From contig NZ_JBPPGG010000004.1 of NCBI RefSeq assembly GCF_051304405.1, forward strand, positions 124,001-188,000: a stretch of 64,000 bases of DNA. The letters run 5' to 3'. Position numbers and translations under genes: made by a program. The first letter of the stretch is position 1, and each line of letters opens with the position of its first letter. This stretch comes from Pedomonas sp051304405. Lineage in GTDB: Bacteria; Pseudomonadota; Alphaproteobacteria; Sphingomonadales; Sphingomonadaceae. Of the stretch, positions 30,550-39,153 are shown piece by piece. A model generated the notes under the pieces. That model searched no databases. It was not told the origin of the DNA and saw only the letters and a list, made by a program, of their open reading frames with translations.

Positions 30550-32304
30550 TCAGTCGAGGCGGAAGCGGCGCTCGGCGTAGCGGTAGAGCGGCCGCCAGAG
30601 GGCGGCGTTGAAGCCGATGACGAAGATCGACATGACCGCGATGCCAAGCGCGACGCGCGGAAAGTCACCGTCCTCGGTCACCGTCGCGATGAAGGCGCCA
30701 AGGCCGGTTGCCTCCAGATGCGTCTTCCCCCAGGAGACCGCCTCGGCAACGATGCTCGCGTTCCAGGAGCCGCCCGAGGCGGTGATGGCGCCGGTCACGT
30801 AGTAGGGGAAGATCGCGGGCAGGCCGATCTGCCGCCACCACTGCCAGCCCCGGATGCCGAAAATGCGCCCGGCCTCCTTCAGGTCGTTGGGAAGGGCGCT
30901 CGCCCCGGCAATGACGTTGAACAGGATGTACCACTGGGTGCCGAGCACCATCAGCAGCGACAACCAGATATCGGGATCGAGATCGAAGCGGACGATGGTG
31001 AGCACGGCGAAGGGGAACAGCAGATTGGCGGGGAAGGCCGCCAGGAACTGGGCCAGCGGCTGGAGCCGTTCGGCCCAGGCGGGGCGCAGGCCGATCCAGA
31101 CGCCGACCGGCACCCAGATCAGGCTGGCAATGGCCATGAGCACGGCGACCCGGACCATGGTCGCCAGCCCGAGGCCGATGACCGCCGCCACGTCGCCCCA
31201 GCCGAGGTTCTGCGCGATGAAGCGGCCGAGGAGCCAGACCGCGCCCGCACACGCGGCGAGGACGAGGCCGAGCCAGAGGCCATCGAGCAGGCGCCCGCCC
31301 GCCCCGCCGGTTGCGGCGCGGCGGCGGCGGGGCCGCTCCGGCAGCCGGATGCGGGCGAGAAGGCCGAACGGGCGCATCGCCAACGCGAGCAGCCCCTTCA
31401 GCAGGCGCGCGCGCCGGGCAATGTCATAGACCCAGGACCGGGGCTGCGTCTGGGCGGCGGACTGCTCGACCCGGAACCGGTCGGCCCAGGCGACGATGGG
31501 GCGGAAAAACAGCTGGTCGTAGCTCAGGATCACCAGCGCCATTGCCCCGACCGCCAGCGCGACCGCGCGGAAATCCTCCTGCGCGATGGCGAGGGCCAGC
31601 CACGAGCCGATCCCCGGCAGGGTGACGGTCGTGTTGCCGACGGTGATCGCCTCCGAGGCGACGACGAAAAACCAGCCGCCCGACATGGACATCATCATGT
31701 TCCAGATGAGGCCTGGCGCGGCGAAGGGCAGCTCCAGCCGGATGAAGCGCCGCCAGGCGGAAAAGCCGAACTGCTGCGAGACTTCGGCGAGGTCGGCAGG
31801 CACCGTGCGCAGCGACTGGTAGAAGCTGAAGGCCATGTTCCAGGCCTGGCTGGTGAAGATCGCGAAAATCGCCGCGCATTCAACGCCGAGCTGCTGCCCC
31901 GGGAACAGGCCCATGAACAGCGTCACGGTGAAGGTCAGAAAGCCCAGCACCGGGACGGACTGGAGAATGTCCAGCGCGGGCAGGATGATCATCTCCGCCT
32001 TGCGGCTCTTGGCCGCGAGCGTGGCCACCGTGAAGGTGAAGATCAGGGACGCGGCCAGCGCCGCGAACATGCGCAGCGTGGTGCGCAGGGCATAGTCCGG
32101 CAGGTTGGCCGGATCGAGCGTGACAGGGGATGTGTTCAGCTGAGCAAGCGGCCTTGCCATCTGCCCGGCGCCATGCATGGCCAGAACGGCCACGCCGGCG
32201 AGAAGCAGAAAAGCCACCAGATCAGCCCAAAAGGACGCGCCGCCTTCGCGCACCATGCGCGCAAGCGGACGAGCGCCCCTGGTATCTTCGAAAAAGAAGA
32301 CCAT
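30550..32304 (-). CDS. ABC transporter permease, two fused permease domains
   Basis: 584 residues containing two BPD-type permease units in one chain. First unit has LPALDILQSVPVLGFLTFTV and the EAA loop AEVSQQFGFSAWRRFIRLELP (about residues 170-190); second has PLAQFLAAFPANLLFPFAVL and the EAA loop EAGRIFGIRGWQWWRQIGLP. About ten hydrophobic helices in all. A basic linker (LPERPRRRRAATGG) joins the halves. Start ATG follows GAGGTGAGCC. With the downstream ATPase it forms a complete NitT/TauT/SsuBC-like translocator lacking only a binding protein. Confidence 0.88.
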   Translation of the reverse strand: MVFFFEDTRGARPLARMVREGGASFWADLVAFLLLAGVAVLAMHGAGQMARPLAQLNTSPVTLDPANLPDYALRTTLRMFAALAASLIFTFTVATLAAKSRKAEMIILPALDILQSVPVLGFLTFTVTLFMGLFPGQQLGVECAAIFAIFTSQAWNMAFSFYQSLRTVPADLAEVSQQFGFSAWRRFIRLELPFAAPGLIWNMMMSMSGGWFFVVASEAITVGNTTVTLPGIGSWLALAIAQEDFRAVALAVGAMALVILSYDQLFFRPIVAWADRFRVEQSAAQTQPRSWVYDIARRARLLKGLLALAMRPFGLLARIRLPERPRRRRAATGGAGGRLLDGLWLGLVLAACAGAVWLLGRFIAQNLGWGDVAAVIGLGLATMVRVAVLMAIASLIWVPVGVWIGLRPAWAERLQPLAQFLAAFPANLLFPFAVLTIVRFDLDPDIWLSLLMVLGTQWYILFNVIAGASALPNDLKEAGRIFGIRGWQWWRQIGLPAIFPYYVTGAITASGGSWNASIVAEAVSWGKTHLEATGLGAFIATVTEDGDFPRVALGIAVMSIFVIGFNAALWRPLYRYAERRFRLD

Positions 32305-32680
32305 GGCTCACCTCGTGTTCAGCCGCGTCGGCCGCCACGAGAGAGCCCGTTCAGGAACTAGGCCCCGCCTGGCGACGTCCGCGGCGTGTTAGATCGACTA
32401 CTGTCGCTTGGCATTGGGGTTGGAGTTCCTTGTTCAAAAGTTCGCATCGTTGCCACGCAACACACGCGAAGGCCGTTCAGATGACTCCGGCCGTTTCGGA
32501 TGTCAACCGGTTTCCCTGGCCAAAAAGGGCCTGAAAATTCGAAAATCGGCACGGCGGCGCAAATTTTTCCTGCCCCGAGCGGAGCCTTGCGGCAGGTCCG
32601 GCCGTTCTGGTTACGGCTGCGCCGGATTCCCGCGCGGCCCGAGGTCCTGTGCAATTCTCATGGGCGAAGGGAAGGCGGCC
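32305..32680. other. Divergent intergenic region (ABC operon / wrbA)
   Basis: 376 bases between two divergent starts. Upstream frames reading into wrbA exist but begin without family similarity. The middle (32480-32570) is less GC-rich and must hold both promoters; I could not pick a convincing -35/-10 pair or regulator site. Confidence 0.4.
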
Positions 32681-33283
32681 ATGGCAAGGGTTCTGGTTCT
32701 TTATTACAGCAGCTACGGTCATGTGGAGAAAATGGCGCACGCGGTTGCCGACGGCGCGCGGGAGGCGGGCGGCACGGTCACGGTGAAGCGCGTGCCCGAG
32801 CTGGTGCCGGAGGAGGTGGCGCGCAAGGCGGGCATGAAGCTGGAGCAGGACGCGCCCGTCGCGTCGCCGCAGGAGCTGGCGGATTACGACGCCCTCATTT
32901 TCGGCGCGCCCACCCGCTATGGCGTGATGGCGAGCCAGATGCGGAATTTCATCGACCAGACCGGCGGCCTGTGGGCGCGCGGCGCGCTGAACGGCAAGGT
33001 GGGCAGCGTCTTTACCTCCACCGCCACCCAGCATGGCGGTCAGGAGAGCACCGTTCTCTCCATGCACACCACACTGCTGCATCTGGGGCTGGTGATTGTG
33101 GGCCTGCCCTATGCGTTTGCCGGGCAGATGACCATGGACGAAATCACCGGCTGTTCGCCCTACGGCGCCTCGACCATCGCGGGCGGCGACGGCAAGCGCC
33201 AGCCGAGCGAGAACGAGCTGGCGGGCGCGCGTTTCCAGGGCCGCCATGTGGCGGACATCGCCGCCAGGCTGTTTCCGGGCTGA
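32681..33283 (+). CDS. wrbA: NAD(P)H:quinone oxidoreductase, WrbA type
   Basis: Flavodoxin-fold FMN enzyme giving two-electron reduction of quinones, a redox-stress protector. 200 residues with FMN phosphate loop LVLYYSSYGHVEKMAHAVAD, the isoalloxazine region FGAPTRYGVMASQMRNFID, STATQHGGQESTVLSMH and the C-terminal GCSPYGASTIAGGDGKRQPS and ARFQGRHVADIAARL. ATG at 32681 follows GAAGGGAAGGCGGCC. Monocistronic; convergent with a small unknown gene. Confidence 0.96.
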   Translation: MARVLVLYYSSYGHVEKMAHAVADGAREAGGTVTVKRVPELVPEEVARKAGMKLEQDAPVASPQELADYDALIFGAPTRYGVMASQMRNFIDQTGGLWARGALNGKVGSVFTSTATQHGGQESTVLSMHTTLLHLGLVIVGLPYAFAGQMTMDEITGCSPYGASTIAGGDGKRQPSENELAGARFQGRHVADIAARLFPG

Positions 33284-33371
33284 GGCCGGAAAAGCCGGGC
33301 AAAAAGACCGGGCAGAACGCGCAAGCGCGGGAGGGTGAAGGAGCGCCGCCGCGACCCGGCGGCGCCGAGGT

Positions 33372-33560
33372 TTATCCTGCCTGCTCCTCGGAGGAGTCTT
33401 CCATCCCCATCTGGGGCGCGGTGTCTTCCGGGGCCAGGTTTTCCAGTTCGTCGAGCTCGTCGACATTCAGGCCGGAGGGTTGCACGATGCTTGGGATCTG
33501 GCGTGCGCCGATGGGACCAAGCGCGCGTTTGCGACCCTTGCCGCGAGCATTTTCGCTCAT
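33372..33560 (-). CDS. Small basic-acidic protein of unknown function
   Basis: 62 residues: a basic N-terminal third (MSENARGKGRKRALGPIG), a central hydrophobic-poor part (ARQIPSIVQPSGLNV) and an acidic tail (DELDELENLAPEDTAPQ to EDSSEEQAG). No Cys, no membrane helix. ATG at 33560 has GGGAGA 7 bases upstream, a good ribosome-binding site, and a 9-bp hairpin GCGCCGCCG/CGGCGGCGC (33343-33365) lies just past the stop. It follows the Atm1-like exporter on the same strand (178-base gap, with an 18-base-period repeat). Not recognised; could be a small RNA-binding or adaptor protein. Confidence 0.55.
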   Translation of the reverse strand: MSENARGKGRKRALGPIGARQIPSIVQPSGLNVDELDELENLAPEDTAPQMGMEDSSEEQAG

Positions 33561-33618
33561 GATGAGTCTCCCGTTCAGGCTTGAGCGTATTGGAGGCCGG
33601 AGCGCGCACACAGGGCAG

Positions 33619-33648
33619 TCCTGCAAGTGCGGGCGCTCCTGCAAGTGC
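33619..33648. repeat. 12-bp direct repeat, 18-bp period
   Basis: TCCTGCAAGTGC at 33619-33630 and again at 33637-33648, separated by six bases, about 60 bases upstream of the small gene's start on the minus strand. The phase (18 bases) allows either an in-frame peptide repeat in an upstream extension or a pair of regulator half-sites. Confidence 0.45.
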
Positions 33649-33713
33649 AACGGCATAGGCTGAGGCAGGTTCCCTCCATTCCGCGCCCGGCTCGTTCCGC
33701 CTGTCGATTATTC

Positions 33714-33740
33714 TGCCGGTTATGCCGGTTATGCCGGTTA
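33714..33740. repeat. Triple 9-bp tandem repeat at the exporter stop codon
   Basis: TGCCGGTTA three times in a row at 33714-33740, straddling the 3-prime end of the Atm1-like gene (stop at 33738). Probably slippage-derived; changes in copy number would shift the last residues of the exporter or its spacer. Confidence 0.6.
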
Positions 33741-35618
33741 TTCGGCGGGCTGGGGCGCGGCGCGGCTGCCCTCGAGGGCCGTCTCGGTCTCCGGCTCGCT
33801 GGCCGCCGCCTGCGCCTCCTGCTGCTGGGCTGCCCACATGGCGGCGTAGCGGCCCTGCTTCTCCAGCAGCTCGGCGTGGGTGCCCTGCTCGGCGATGCGG
33901 CCGTCCTCCAGCACCAGAATCCGGTCCGCACTGACCACGGTGGACAGGCGGTGCGCGATGATGAGCGTGGTGCGGTTGGCGGCGGCCGCGTCGAGCGCCG
34001 TCTGGATTTCCCGCTCGGTGCGGGTGTCGAGCGCGGAGGTGGCTTCGTCCAGAATGAGGATCGGCGGATTCTTCAGCAGCGTGCGGGCGATGGCCACGCG
34101 CTGCTTCTCACCGCCCGAGAGCTTGAGGCCGCGCTCGCCCACCACCGTGTCGTAGCCGTCGGGCAGGCTGAGGATGAAGTCGTGAATCTGGGCGCGGCGG
34201 GCGGCATCCTCGATTTCCGCCTGCGTCGCGCCCGGGCGGCCATAGCCGATGTTGTAGCGGATGGTGTCGTTGAACAGCACCGTATCCTGCGGCACGATGC
34301 CGATGGCCCGGCGCAGGCTGGTCTGCGTCACGTCGCGGATGTCCTGTCCATCGACGGTCACCTGACCCGAGGTGATGTCATAGAAGCGGAACAGGATGCG
34401 GGAGATGGTGGACTTGCCCGCGCCCGAGGGGCCGACGATCGCCAGCGTGTGCCCGGCCGGCACCTCGAAGGAAATGCCGTGCAGGATGGTGCGGCGCGGC
34501 TCGTAGGCGAAGACCACGTTGTCGAAGCGGATGTGCGCCCCGACGATGGCGATGTCCTTCGCCCCCGGCTTGTCGATCACCTCCCGCGGCTGGTCGAGCA
34601 GGCCGAACATGAATTCCATGTCGACGAGGCCCTGTTTGATCTCGCGGTAGATCCAGCCCAGAATGTCGAGCGGGCGGAACACCTGCAAAAGCATGGTGTT
34701 GACCAGCACCACGTCGCCGATCGTGGCCGTGCCGTTGCCCATGCGCACAGCGACCAGCGCCATGCAGCCGAACAGGCAGAGCGAGGTGAGAAAGCCCTGG
34801 CCGATGTTGAGCAGCGCGAGCGAGGAGTCCGATTTGGTGGCGGCGTCCTCGTAGCGGCGCAGCGCCCCGTCATACTGGCGGAACTCGTGCTCCTCGTTGT
34901 TGAAGTATTTCACCGTCTCGAAATTCAGCAGGCTGTCGATGGCGCGGGCGTTGGCCTTGGTGTCCCGGTCCACCATCTCGCGGCGCAGCTTGGCGCGCCA
35001 CTCCGTCACCACGGCGGTGAAGACGATGTAGGAGCCGATGGAGCCCACCGTGATCGCCACCACCTCCCAGCCGAAATTGACGCCGAAGATGACGCACACG
35101 GCAATCAGCTCGATGATGGTCGGGCCGATGTTGAACACGAGGAAATAGAGCATCTCGTCGATGCTCTTGGTGCCGCGCTCGATCGCCTTGGAGAGGCCGC
35201 CGGTGCGCCGCTCCAGATGGAAGCGCAGGGACAGCGCGTGCAGGTGGCGGAACACGTCGAGCGCCAGCCCGCGAATGGCGCGCTGGCCCACGCGCACGTA
35301 AACCGCGTCGCGCGTGTACTGGAACACGCTGGAGGCAAAGCGCACGCCCGCGTAGCCGCCGATGAGGCCGACAGCCAGCGCGATGGCCGGGCCGCCCGGC
35401 GCGGTGAGCGCGTCCGTCGCCCACTTGAAGAAGAACGGCACCACCAGCACCGTCGCCTTCGCCAGCACCATGAGAATGGCCGCGATGATGATGCGGAGCT
35501 TCAGCCCGCGGTCATGCTTCGGCCACAGGTAGGGGCCGAAACGGCGGATGGTCGTCCAGGCGCTCCTGGCGGCGGGTGTCGTGTTGAGCGTCGGGGTGGT
35601 CGGCGCGGGGGCGGTCAT
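33738..35618 (-). CDS. Atm1-type ABC exporter (permease-ATPase half transporter)
   Basis: 626-residue half transporter of the Atm1/HMT1 type that forms homodimers and exports glutathione-linked or metal-thiol compounds in alphaproteobacteria. N-terminal six-helix region (LVVPFFFKWATDALT; IRGLALDVFRHLHALSLRFH; NNEEHEFRQYD), then ATPase: Walker A IVGPSGAGKSTISRILFRFYD, signature LKLSGGEKQRVAIARTLLK, Walker B ILILDEATSALDTRTE, H-loop IIAHRLSTV. ATG at 35618 with GGAGGA upstream is preferred to a GTG at 35636. C-terminal tail is acidic and Gln/Ala-rich. Good family match; cargo not shown. Confidence 0.92.
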   Translation of the reverse strand: MTAPAPTTPTLNTTPAARSAWTTIRRFGPYLWPKHDRGLKLRIIIAAILMVLAKATVLVVPFFFKWATDALTAPGGPAIALAVGLIGGYAGVRFASSVFQYTRDAVYVRVGQRAIRGLALDVFRHLHALSLRFHLERRTGGLSKAIERGTKSIDEMLYFLVFNIGPTIIELIAVCVIFGVNFGWEVVAITVGSIGSYIVFTAVVTEWRAKLRREMVDRDTKANARAIDSLLNFETVKYFNNEEHEFRQYDGALRRYEDAATKSDSSLALLNIGQGFLTSLCLFGCMALVAVRMGNGTATIGDVVLVNTMLLQVFRPLDILGWIYREIKQGLVDMEFMFGLLDQPREVIDKPGAKDIAIVGAHIRFDNVVFAYEPRRTILHGISFEVPAGHTLAIVGPSGAGKSTISRILFRFYDITSGQVTVDGQDIRDVTQTSLRRAIGIVPQDTVLFNDTIRYNIGYGRPGATQAEIEDAARRAQIHDFILSLPDGYDTVVGERGLKLSGGEKQRVAIARTLLKNPPILILDEATSALDTRTEREIQTALDAAAANRTTLIIAHRLSTVVSADRILVLEDGRIAEQGTHAELLEKQGRYAAMWAAQQQEAQAAASEPETETALEGSRAAPQPAE

Positions 35619-35755
35619 GAGGGCTTTGTCCTCCACACAAGCAAAAACGGCCCGGCGCGCCGGGGCATATGCCTACCAGATAGGATCTTGCGCGCGCCCG
35701 CACCAGAGGCGCCGGATTTTCAGGATCGGGGATTTTGGGATGCAGGGGTTTATTT

Positions 35756-35919
35756 GCAGGGGTCGCGGACCCCTGCACCCCGTTCGTTTTCTCGGGCCGT
35801 GTTTCAGGTGTTCACTGGAAACACGGCCGTTTGAAAAGCCCGTTCACCGGACCGCACCCATCAGGACGCGCACGTCCCAAAAACGAAAGGGAGGTGCAGG
35901 AGGGTCCGAGACCCTCCTG
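35756..35919. repeat. Composite hairpin repeat, copy D
   Basis: Downstream of mvaB (minus strand) and upstream of the Atm1-like gene; it fills most of the 325-base gap. Hairpin 1: GCAGGGGTC (35756-35764) with GACCCCTGC (35768-35776). Hairpin 2: GGCCGTGTTTC (35795-35805) with GAAACACGGCC (35818-35828). Then a divergent single-stranded block retaining GCGCACGTCCCAAAAACG (from about 35878). Hairpin 3: GCAGGAGGGTC (35895-35905) with GACCCTCCTGC (35909-35919). All three stems are perfect although their sequences differ from the other copies, implying compensatory change. Confidence 0.75.
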
Positions 35920-35943
35920 CAATTCTCCCCCTGTACGAAGGAC

Positions 35944-36876
35944 CTACACGCAGGACGGAAACGGCCCGGCCTTGGCCAGCATGGAGGCGGCGGGCTTGCC
36001 GCGCACGTCCTCGAACCACCGGGCGGTGGCGATGGTCTGGTCGAGGTCGAGGCCGGTTGCGACGCCCGAGCGGGCCAGCAGGTAGAGCAGGTCTTCGGTT
36101 GCGATGTTGCCGGTGGCGCGCGGGGCGAACGGGCAGCCGCCCAGCCCGCCGACGCTGCTGTCCAGCACTTCGGCGCCCGCCTCGAAGGCCGCCCAGGCGT
36201 TGGCGATGCCGGTGTTGCGGGTGTTGTGGAAGTGGGCGCGCAGGCGGATGGTGCGGGGCAGCGCCTCGCGCACGCGGCTGAACAGGTCGGTTACCTGGGC
36301 GGGCACGGCGGCGCCGATGGTGTCGGCGAGGGCGATTTCGTCCGGCTCGCTGTCCGCCAGCCGCCGCACGATGTCGAGCACGCGGGCGGGCGGCACATCG
36401 CCCTCGAACGGGCAGCCGAAGGCGACGGAGACCGTCACCTGCGGCACCAGCCCTTCCTGCCGGGCGAGGCGGAGGTTGTCGGAGGCTTCGCGGATGGCCT
36501 CCTCGATGGTCTGGCCCTGGTTGCGCTGGCCGAAGCTGTCGCTGGCGACGGCGACGCACCCTGCCTCATCGACGCCGCGCCGGCCGCCCTCGCGGGTGGC
36601 GAGCGCGCGCAGCAGGCCCCGCTTGTTGAGCACGAGGCCGATGTAGCTGGTGTCCTTCCGGTCCGGCAGGGCGGCGACCACCGCTTCGGCATCGGCCATT
36701 TGCGGCACCAGCTTGGGGTGGACGAAGCTGGCCACCTCCAGCCGCCTTGCGCCGGCGTCCATCATGCGGGTGAGCAGTTCCACCTTGGTTGCGGTGGAGA
36801 ACACCTCCGGCTCGTTCTGGAGGCCGTCGCGCGCGCCCACCTCGACGATGGCGACGGATTTCGGATTTGTACGCAT
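35944..36876 (-). CDS. mvaB: Hydroxymethylglutaryl-CoA lyase
   Basis: Cleaves HMG-CoA to acetyl-CoA and acetoacetate, last step of leucine catabolism. 310-residue TIM-barrel enzyme: IVEVGARDGLQNEPEVFSTA near the start (metal-binding Asp), EVASFVHPKLVPQMADA, AHFHNTRNTGIANAW (metal His pair) and the catalytic loop SSVGGLGGCPFAPRATGNI with the active-site Cys. ATG at 36876 gives the usual N-terminus. Minus strand, followed by composite repeat copy D. Other leucine-degradation genes (acyl-CoA dehydrogenase, carboxylase) are not in the window. Confidence 0.93.
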   Translation of the reverse strand: MRTNPKSVAIVEVGARDGLQNEPEVFSTATKVELLTRMMDAGARRLEVASFVHPKLVPQMADAEAVVAALPDRKDTSYIGLVLNKRGLLRALATREGGRRGVDEAGCVAVASDSFGQRNQGQTIEEAIREASDNLRLARQEGLVPQVTVSVAFGCPFEGDVPPARVLDIVRRLADSEPDEIALADTIGAAVPAQVTDLFSRVREALPRTIRLRAHFHNTRNTGIANAWAAFEAGAEVLDSSVGGLGGCPFAPRATGNIATEDLLYLLARSGVATGLDLDQTIATARWFEDVRGKPAASMLAKAGPFPSCV

Positions 36877-36980
36877 AGGCTGATGTTGTCTCCCCATGTG
36901 GTGCGCGGGTTCCTGTCAGCCCGGTCTGCCGCCGGTGTTGCGGGCCTTATAGCGGATATGGGCCCGGTGCAGCACCCCCG

Positions 36981-37019
36981 CAAAAGAAAACGGCACCCGT
37001 CCGGGCGGGACGGGTGCCG
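36981..37019 (-). terminator. prs terminator
   Basis: On the minus strand CGGCACCCGTCC (37019-37008) pairs with GGACGGGTGCCG (37002-36991), perfect 12-bp stem, loop of five, followed by TTTTCTTTTG (36990-36981). Strong intrinsic terminator about 30 bases after prs. Confidence 0.88.
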
Positions 37020-37047
37020 TCTTGAATGACGGGTGTGCCGGTCGGGC

Positions 37048-37983
37048 TCAGTCGAACAGGCTCGACACCGAGGCTTCCTCGGCGATGCGGTGCACGGCCT
37101 CGGCGATCAGCGGGGCGATGGTGAGGCGGCGGATGCGCTGGGAGACGCGCACGGCCTCGGTCGCCAGGATGCTGTCGGTGATGACCAGCTCGGTCAGCTG
37201 CGAGGAGCCGACGCGGGCCACCGCGCCGCCCGAGAGCACGCCGTGGCTGACATAGGCCACCACTTCCTTCGCGCCCTTTTCCTTGAGCGCGGCGGCGGCG
37301 TTGCACAGCGTGCCGGCGGAGTCAACGATGTCGTCAACGAGGATGCAGAAGCGGTCCTTCACGTCGCCGATGATGTTCATGACCTCGGATTCGCCCGGGC
37401 GCTCGCGGCGCTTGTCGACGATGGCGAGCGGGGCGTTGTTGAGGCGCTTGGCGAGGGCGCGGGCGCGCACCACGCCGCCCACGTCCGGCGAGACCACCAT
37501 CAGGTTTTCCTTGCCGAAGCGCTGGGTGATGTCGGCGGACATCACGGGCGCCGCGAACAGGTTGTCCGTCGGGATGTCGAAGAAGCCCTGGATCTGCCCG
37601 GCGTGCAGGTCGATGGTCAGCACGCGGTTGGCCCCGGCGGTGGTGATGAGGTTGGCCACCAGCTTGGCGGAGATCGGCGTGCGCGGGCCGGGCTTGCGGT
37701 CCTGCCGGGCGTAGCCGAAGTAGGGGATCACGGCGGTGATGCGGCGGGCGGAGGCGCGGCGCAGCGCATCGATGGTGATCAGCAGCTCCATGAGGTTGTC
37801 ATTGGCCGGTGCCGAGGTGGACTGGATGACGAACACGTCCTCGCCGCGCACGTTCTCGTGGATCTCGACGAACACCTCCTCGTCGCTGAAGCGGCGGATG
37901 CTCGCCTTGGTGAGCGGCATGTTGAGGTAGGCCGCAATCGCCTCGGCCAGGGGAGGGTTGGAATTACCGGCTACAAGCTTCAT
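37048..37983 (-). CDS. prs: Ribose-phosphate pyrophosphokinase
   Basis: Makes PRPP from ribose 5-phosphate and ATP for purine, pyrimidine, His and Trp synthesis. 311 residues: MKLVAGNSNPPLAEAIAAYL start, FSDEEVFVEIHENVRGEDVF, the catalytic flexible-loop region YFGYARQDRKPGPRTPISAK, the MVVSPDVGGVVRARALAKRL segment and PRPP loop ILVDDIVDSAGTLCNAAAAL. ATG follows AGAGGGCTCCC. Monocistronic with its own strong terminator. It supplies PRPP used by purF and the histidine pathway (hisI), both elsewhere in the window. Confidence 0.97.
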   Translation of the reverse strand: MKLVAGNSNPPLAEAIAAYLNMPLTKASIRRFSDEEVFVEIHENVRGEDVFVIQSTSAPANDNLMELLITIDALRRASARRITAVIPYFGYARQDRKPGPRTPISAKLVANLITTAGANRVLTIDLHAGQIQGFFDIPTDNLFAAPVMSADITQRFGKENLMVVSPDVGGVVRARALAKRLNNAPLAIVDKRRERPGESEVMNIIGDVKDRFCILVDDIVDSAGTLCNAAAALKEKGAKEVVAYVSHGVLSGGAVARVGSSQLTELVITDSILATEAVRVSQRIRRLTIAPLIAEAVHRIAEEASVSSLFD

Positions 37984-38346
37984 GGGAGCCCTCTGCAGGG
38001 AAGGAGATGGGAATCGGCACGCCTCTTAACGCCGGGGGGACGTGCTGGCAATCCACGCCTCCGCCAAAGTGTCCCGCCACGCGGCCCGGCGGGGACGCAA
38101 GCGGCGGTATATCAGGCATAGATGCGAGCGCGCGCCGGTTGTTCCCGCAGCCGCGCGGGAAGGCCGGAAGGCGCGCCCGGCCGCCCCGCGGGAAGCGACT
38201 CGGGGCAGAGCCGCCGTTTTCGCGCCACCCGATCTGGTAGGTGCCGCCGGGACATTAGACTCCGGGATCGTTAACTTGGACTAATTCTTGTTCCAGATTT
38301 CGCGGGTGGGAGAGTCGGGGTCGGGTTCGCATCTCCGGGGGCCTGC
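37984..38346. other. Divergent intergenic region (prs / lipoprotein gene)
   Basis: 363 bases between two divergent starts, GC-rich with many CG-dense short palindromes (for example around 38160-38190) but no ORF with coding character, no RNA gene and no repeat-family copy that I can recognise. Promoters for both genes presumably lie here. Confidence 0.4.
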
Positions 38347-39135
38347 ATGACATCTGATGCAAGACAATCGGGCAAGGGAACATCGGGGGGACTGGTGCTG
38401 GTCCTTGCCGGTGCGGTGGCGCTCTCCGGCTGCACCGCGACACGGCAGATGGCGGACGCGGGCTTCGTCCCGCCCGAGGGCAGCTACCGCCTGGTGGTGA
38501 TGCGGCCGGACGTGTCCGTCGGCCTCCTGACGGCGGGCGGCGCGTTCGAAGTGCGCGAGGACTGGAGCGAGCAGGCCCGCTCCCATCTGGTGGCCGCCCT
38601 GCGGGCGCAGCAGGCGGGCCGGGGCGGGCAGGTGACGGTGGCCGCCACCCGCGAGGAAACGGGGGCGGACCCGGCGCTGGTGGCCGATCTGGAGCGGCTT
38701 CATGCGGCGGTGGGGCAGGCAATCGCGCAGCACAAGTATCTCGGCCAGACCCTGCCGACAAAAAAGGACCGGTTCGACTGGACCCTCGGTGCCGATGCCG
38801 TCGCCTTCGGCCGGGCGAGCGGCTTCGACTATGCCCTGTTTCTCCACGCGGAAGACAGCTTCTCCAGCTCCGGCCGGGTGGCATTGCAGGCGGTCAGTTT
38901 CCTTGGCTGCATGGTGGGCGTGTGCCTGATGCCGGAGGGCGGGCGGCGCACGGCCTATGTCTCGCTGGTGGACCTGAAAACCGGGCAGGTGGTGTGGTTC
39001 AACACCCTCGCCTCGGTCGCCGGGGACATCCGCACGCCGGAGGGGGCGCGGGATCTGGTGCATGATCTGCTCGGCGGGATGAAGCCGGGCGCACAGGTTC
39101 AGGCCGCCGGCCGGGCGGCCCCGAAAAAGGCGTGA
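38347..39135 (+). CDS. Exported lipoprotein of unknown function
   Basis: 262 residues. Signal LVLVLAGAVALSGC with lipobox LSGC gives lipidation at Cys29, after a longish 15-residue N-region. The mature part has GSYRLVVMRPDVSVGLLTAGGAFEVREDW, FDYALFLHAEDSFSSSG and a GCMVGVC stretch, ending VVWFNTLASVAGDIR and a basic tail. The layout resembles small outer-membrane lipoproteins that report parameters of a nucleotide-free fold; I do not recognise the family. First of four consecutive exported-protein genes, 18 bases before the M48 gene, so probably in one operon. Confidence 0.75.
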   Translation: MTSDARQSGKGTSGGLVLVLAGAVALSGCTATRQMADAGFVPPEGSYRLVVMRPDVSVGLLTAGGAFEVREDWSEQARSHLVAALRAQQAGRGGQVTVAATREETGADPALVADLERLHAAVGQAIAQHKYLGQTLPTKKDRFDWTLGADAVAFGRASGFDYALFLHAEDSFSSSGRVALQAVSFLGCMVGVCLMPEGGRRTAYVSLVDLKTGQVVWFNTLASVAGDIRTPEGARDLVHDLLGGMKPGAQVQAAGRAAPKKA

Positions 39136-39153
39136 CGGAGGGAGGGGCGAGTC

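Noticed and set aside
28317..30611. Long plus-strand open frame rich in Leu-Ala-Gly-Leu repeats opposite the glutamine-rich gene and the ABC genes
   Set aside because: It is the antisense shadow of the CAG-rich strand and of the ABC genes; the minus-strand genes have ribosome-binding sites, family motifs and a terminator.
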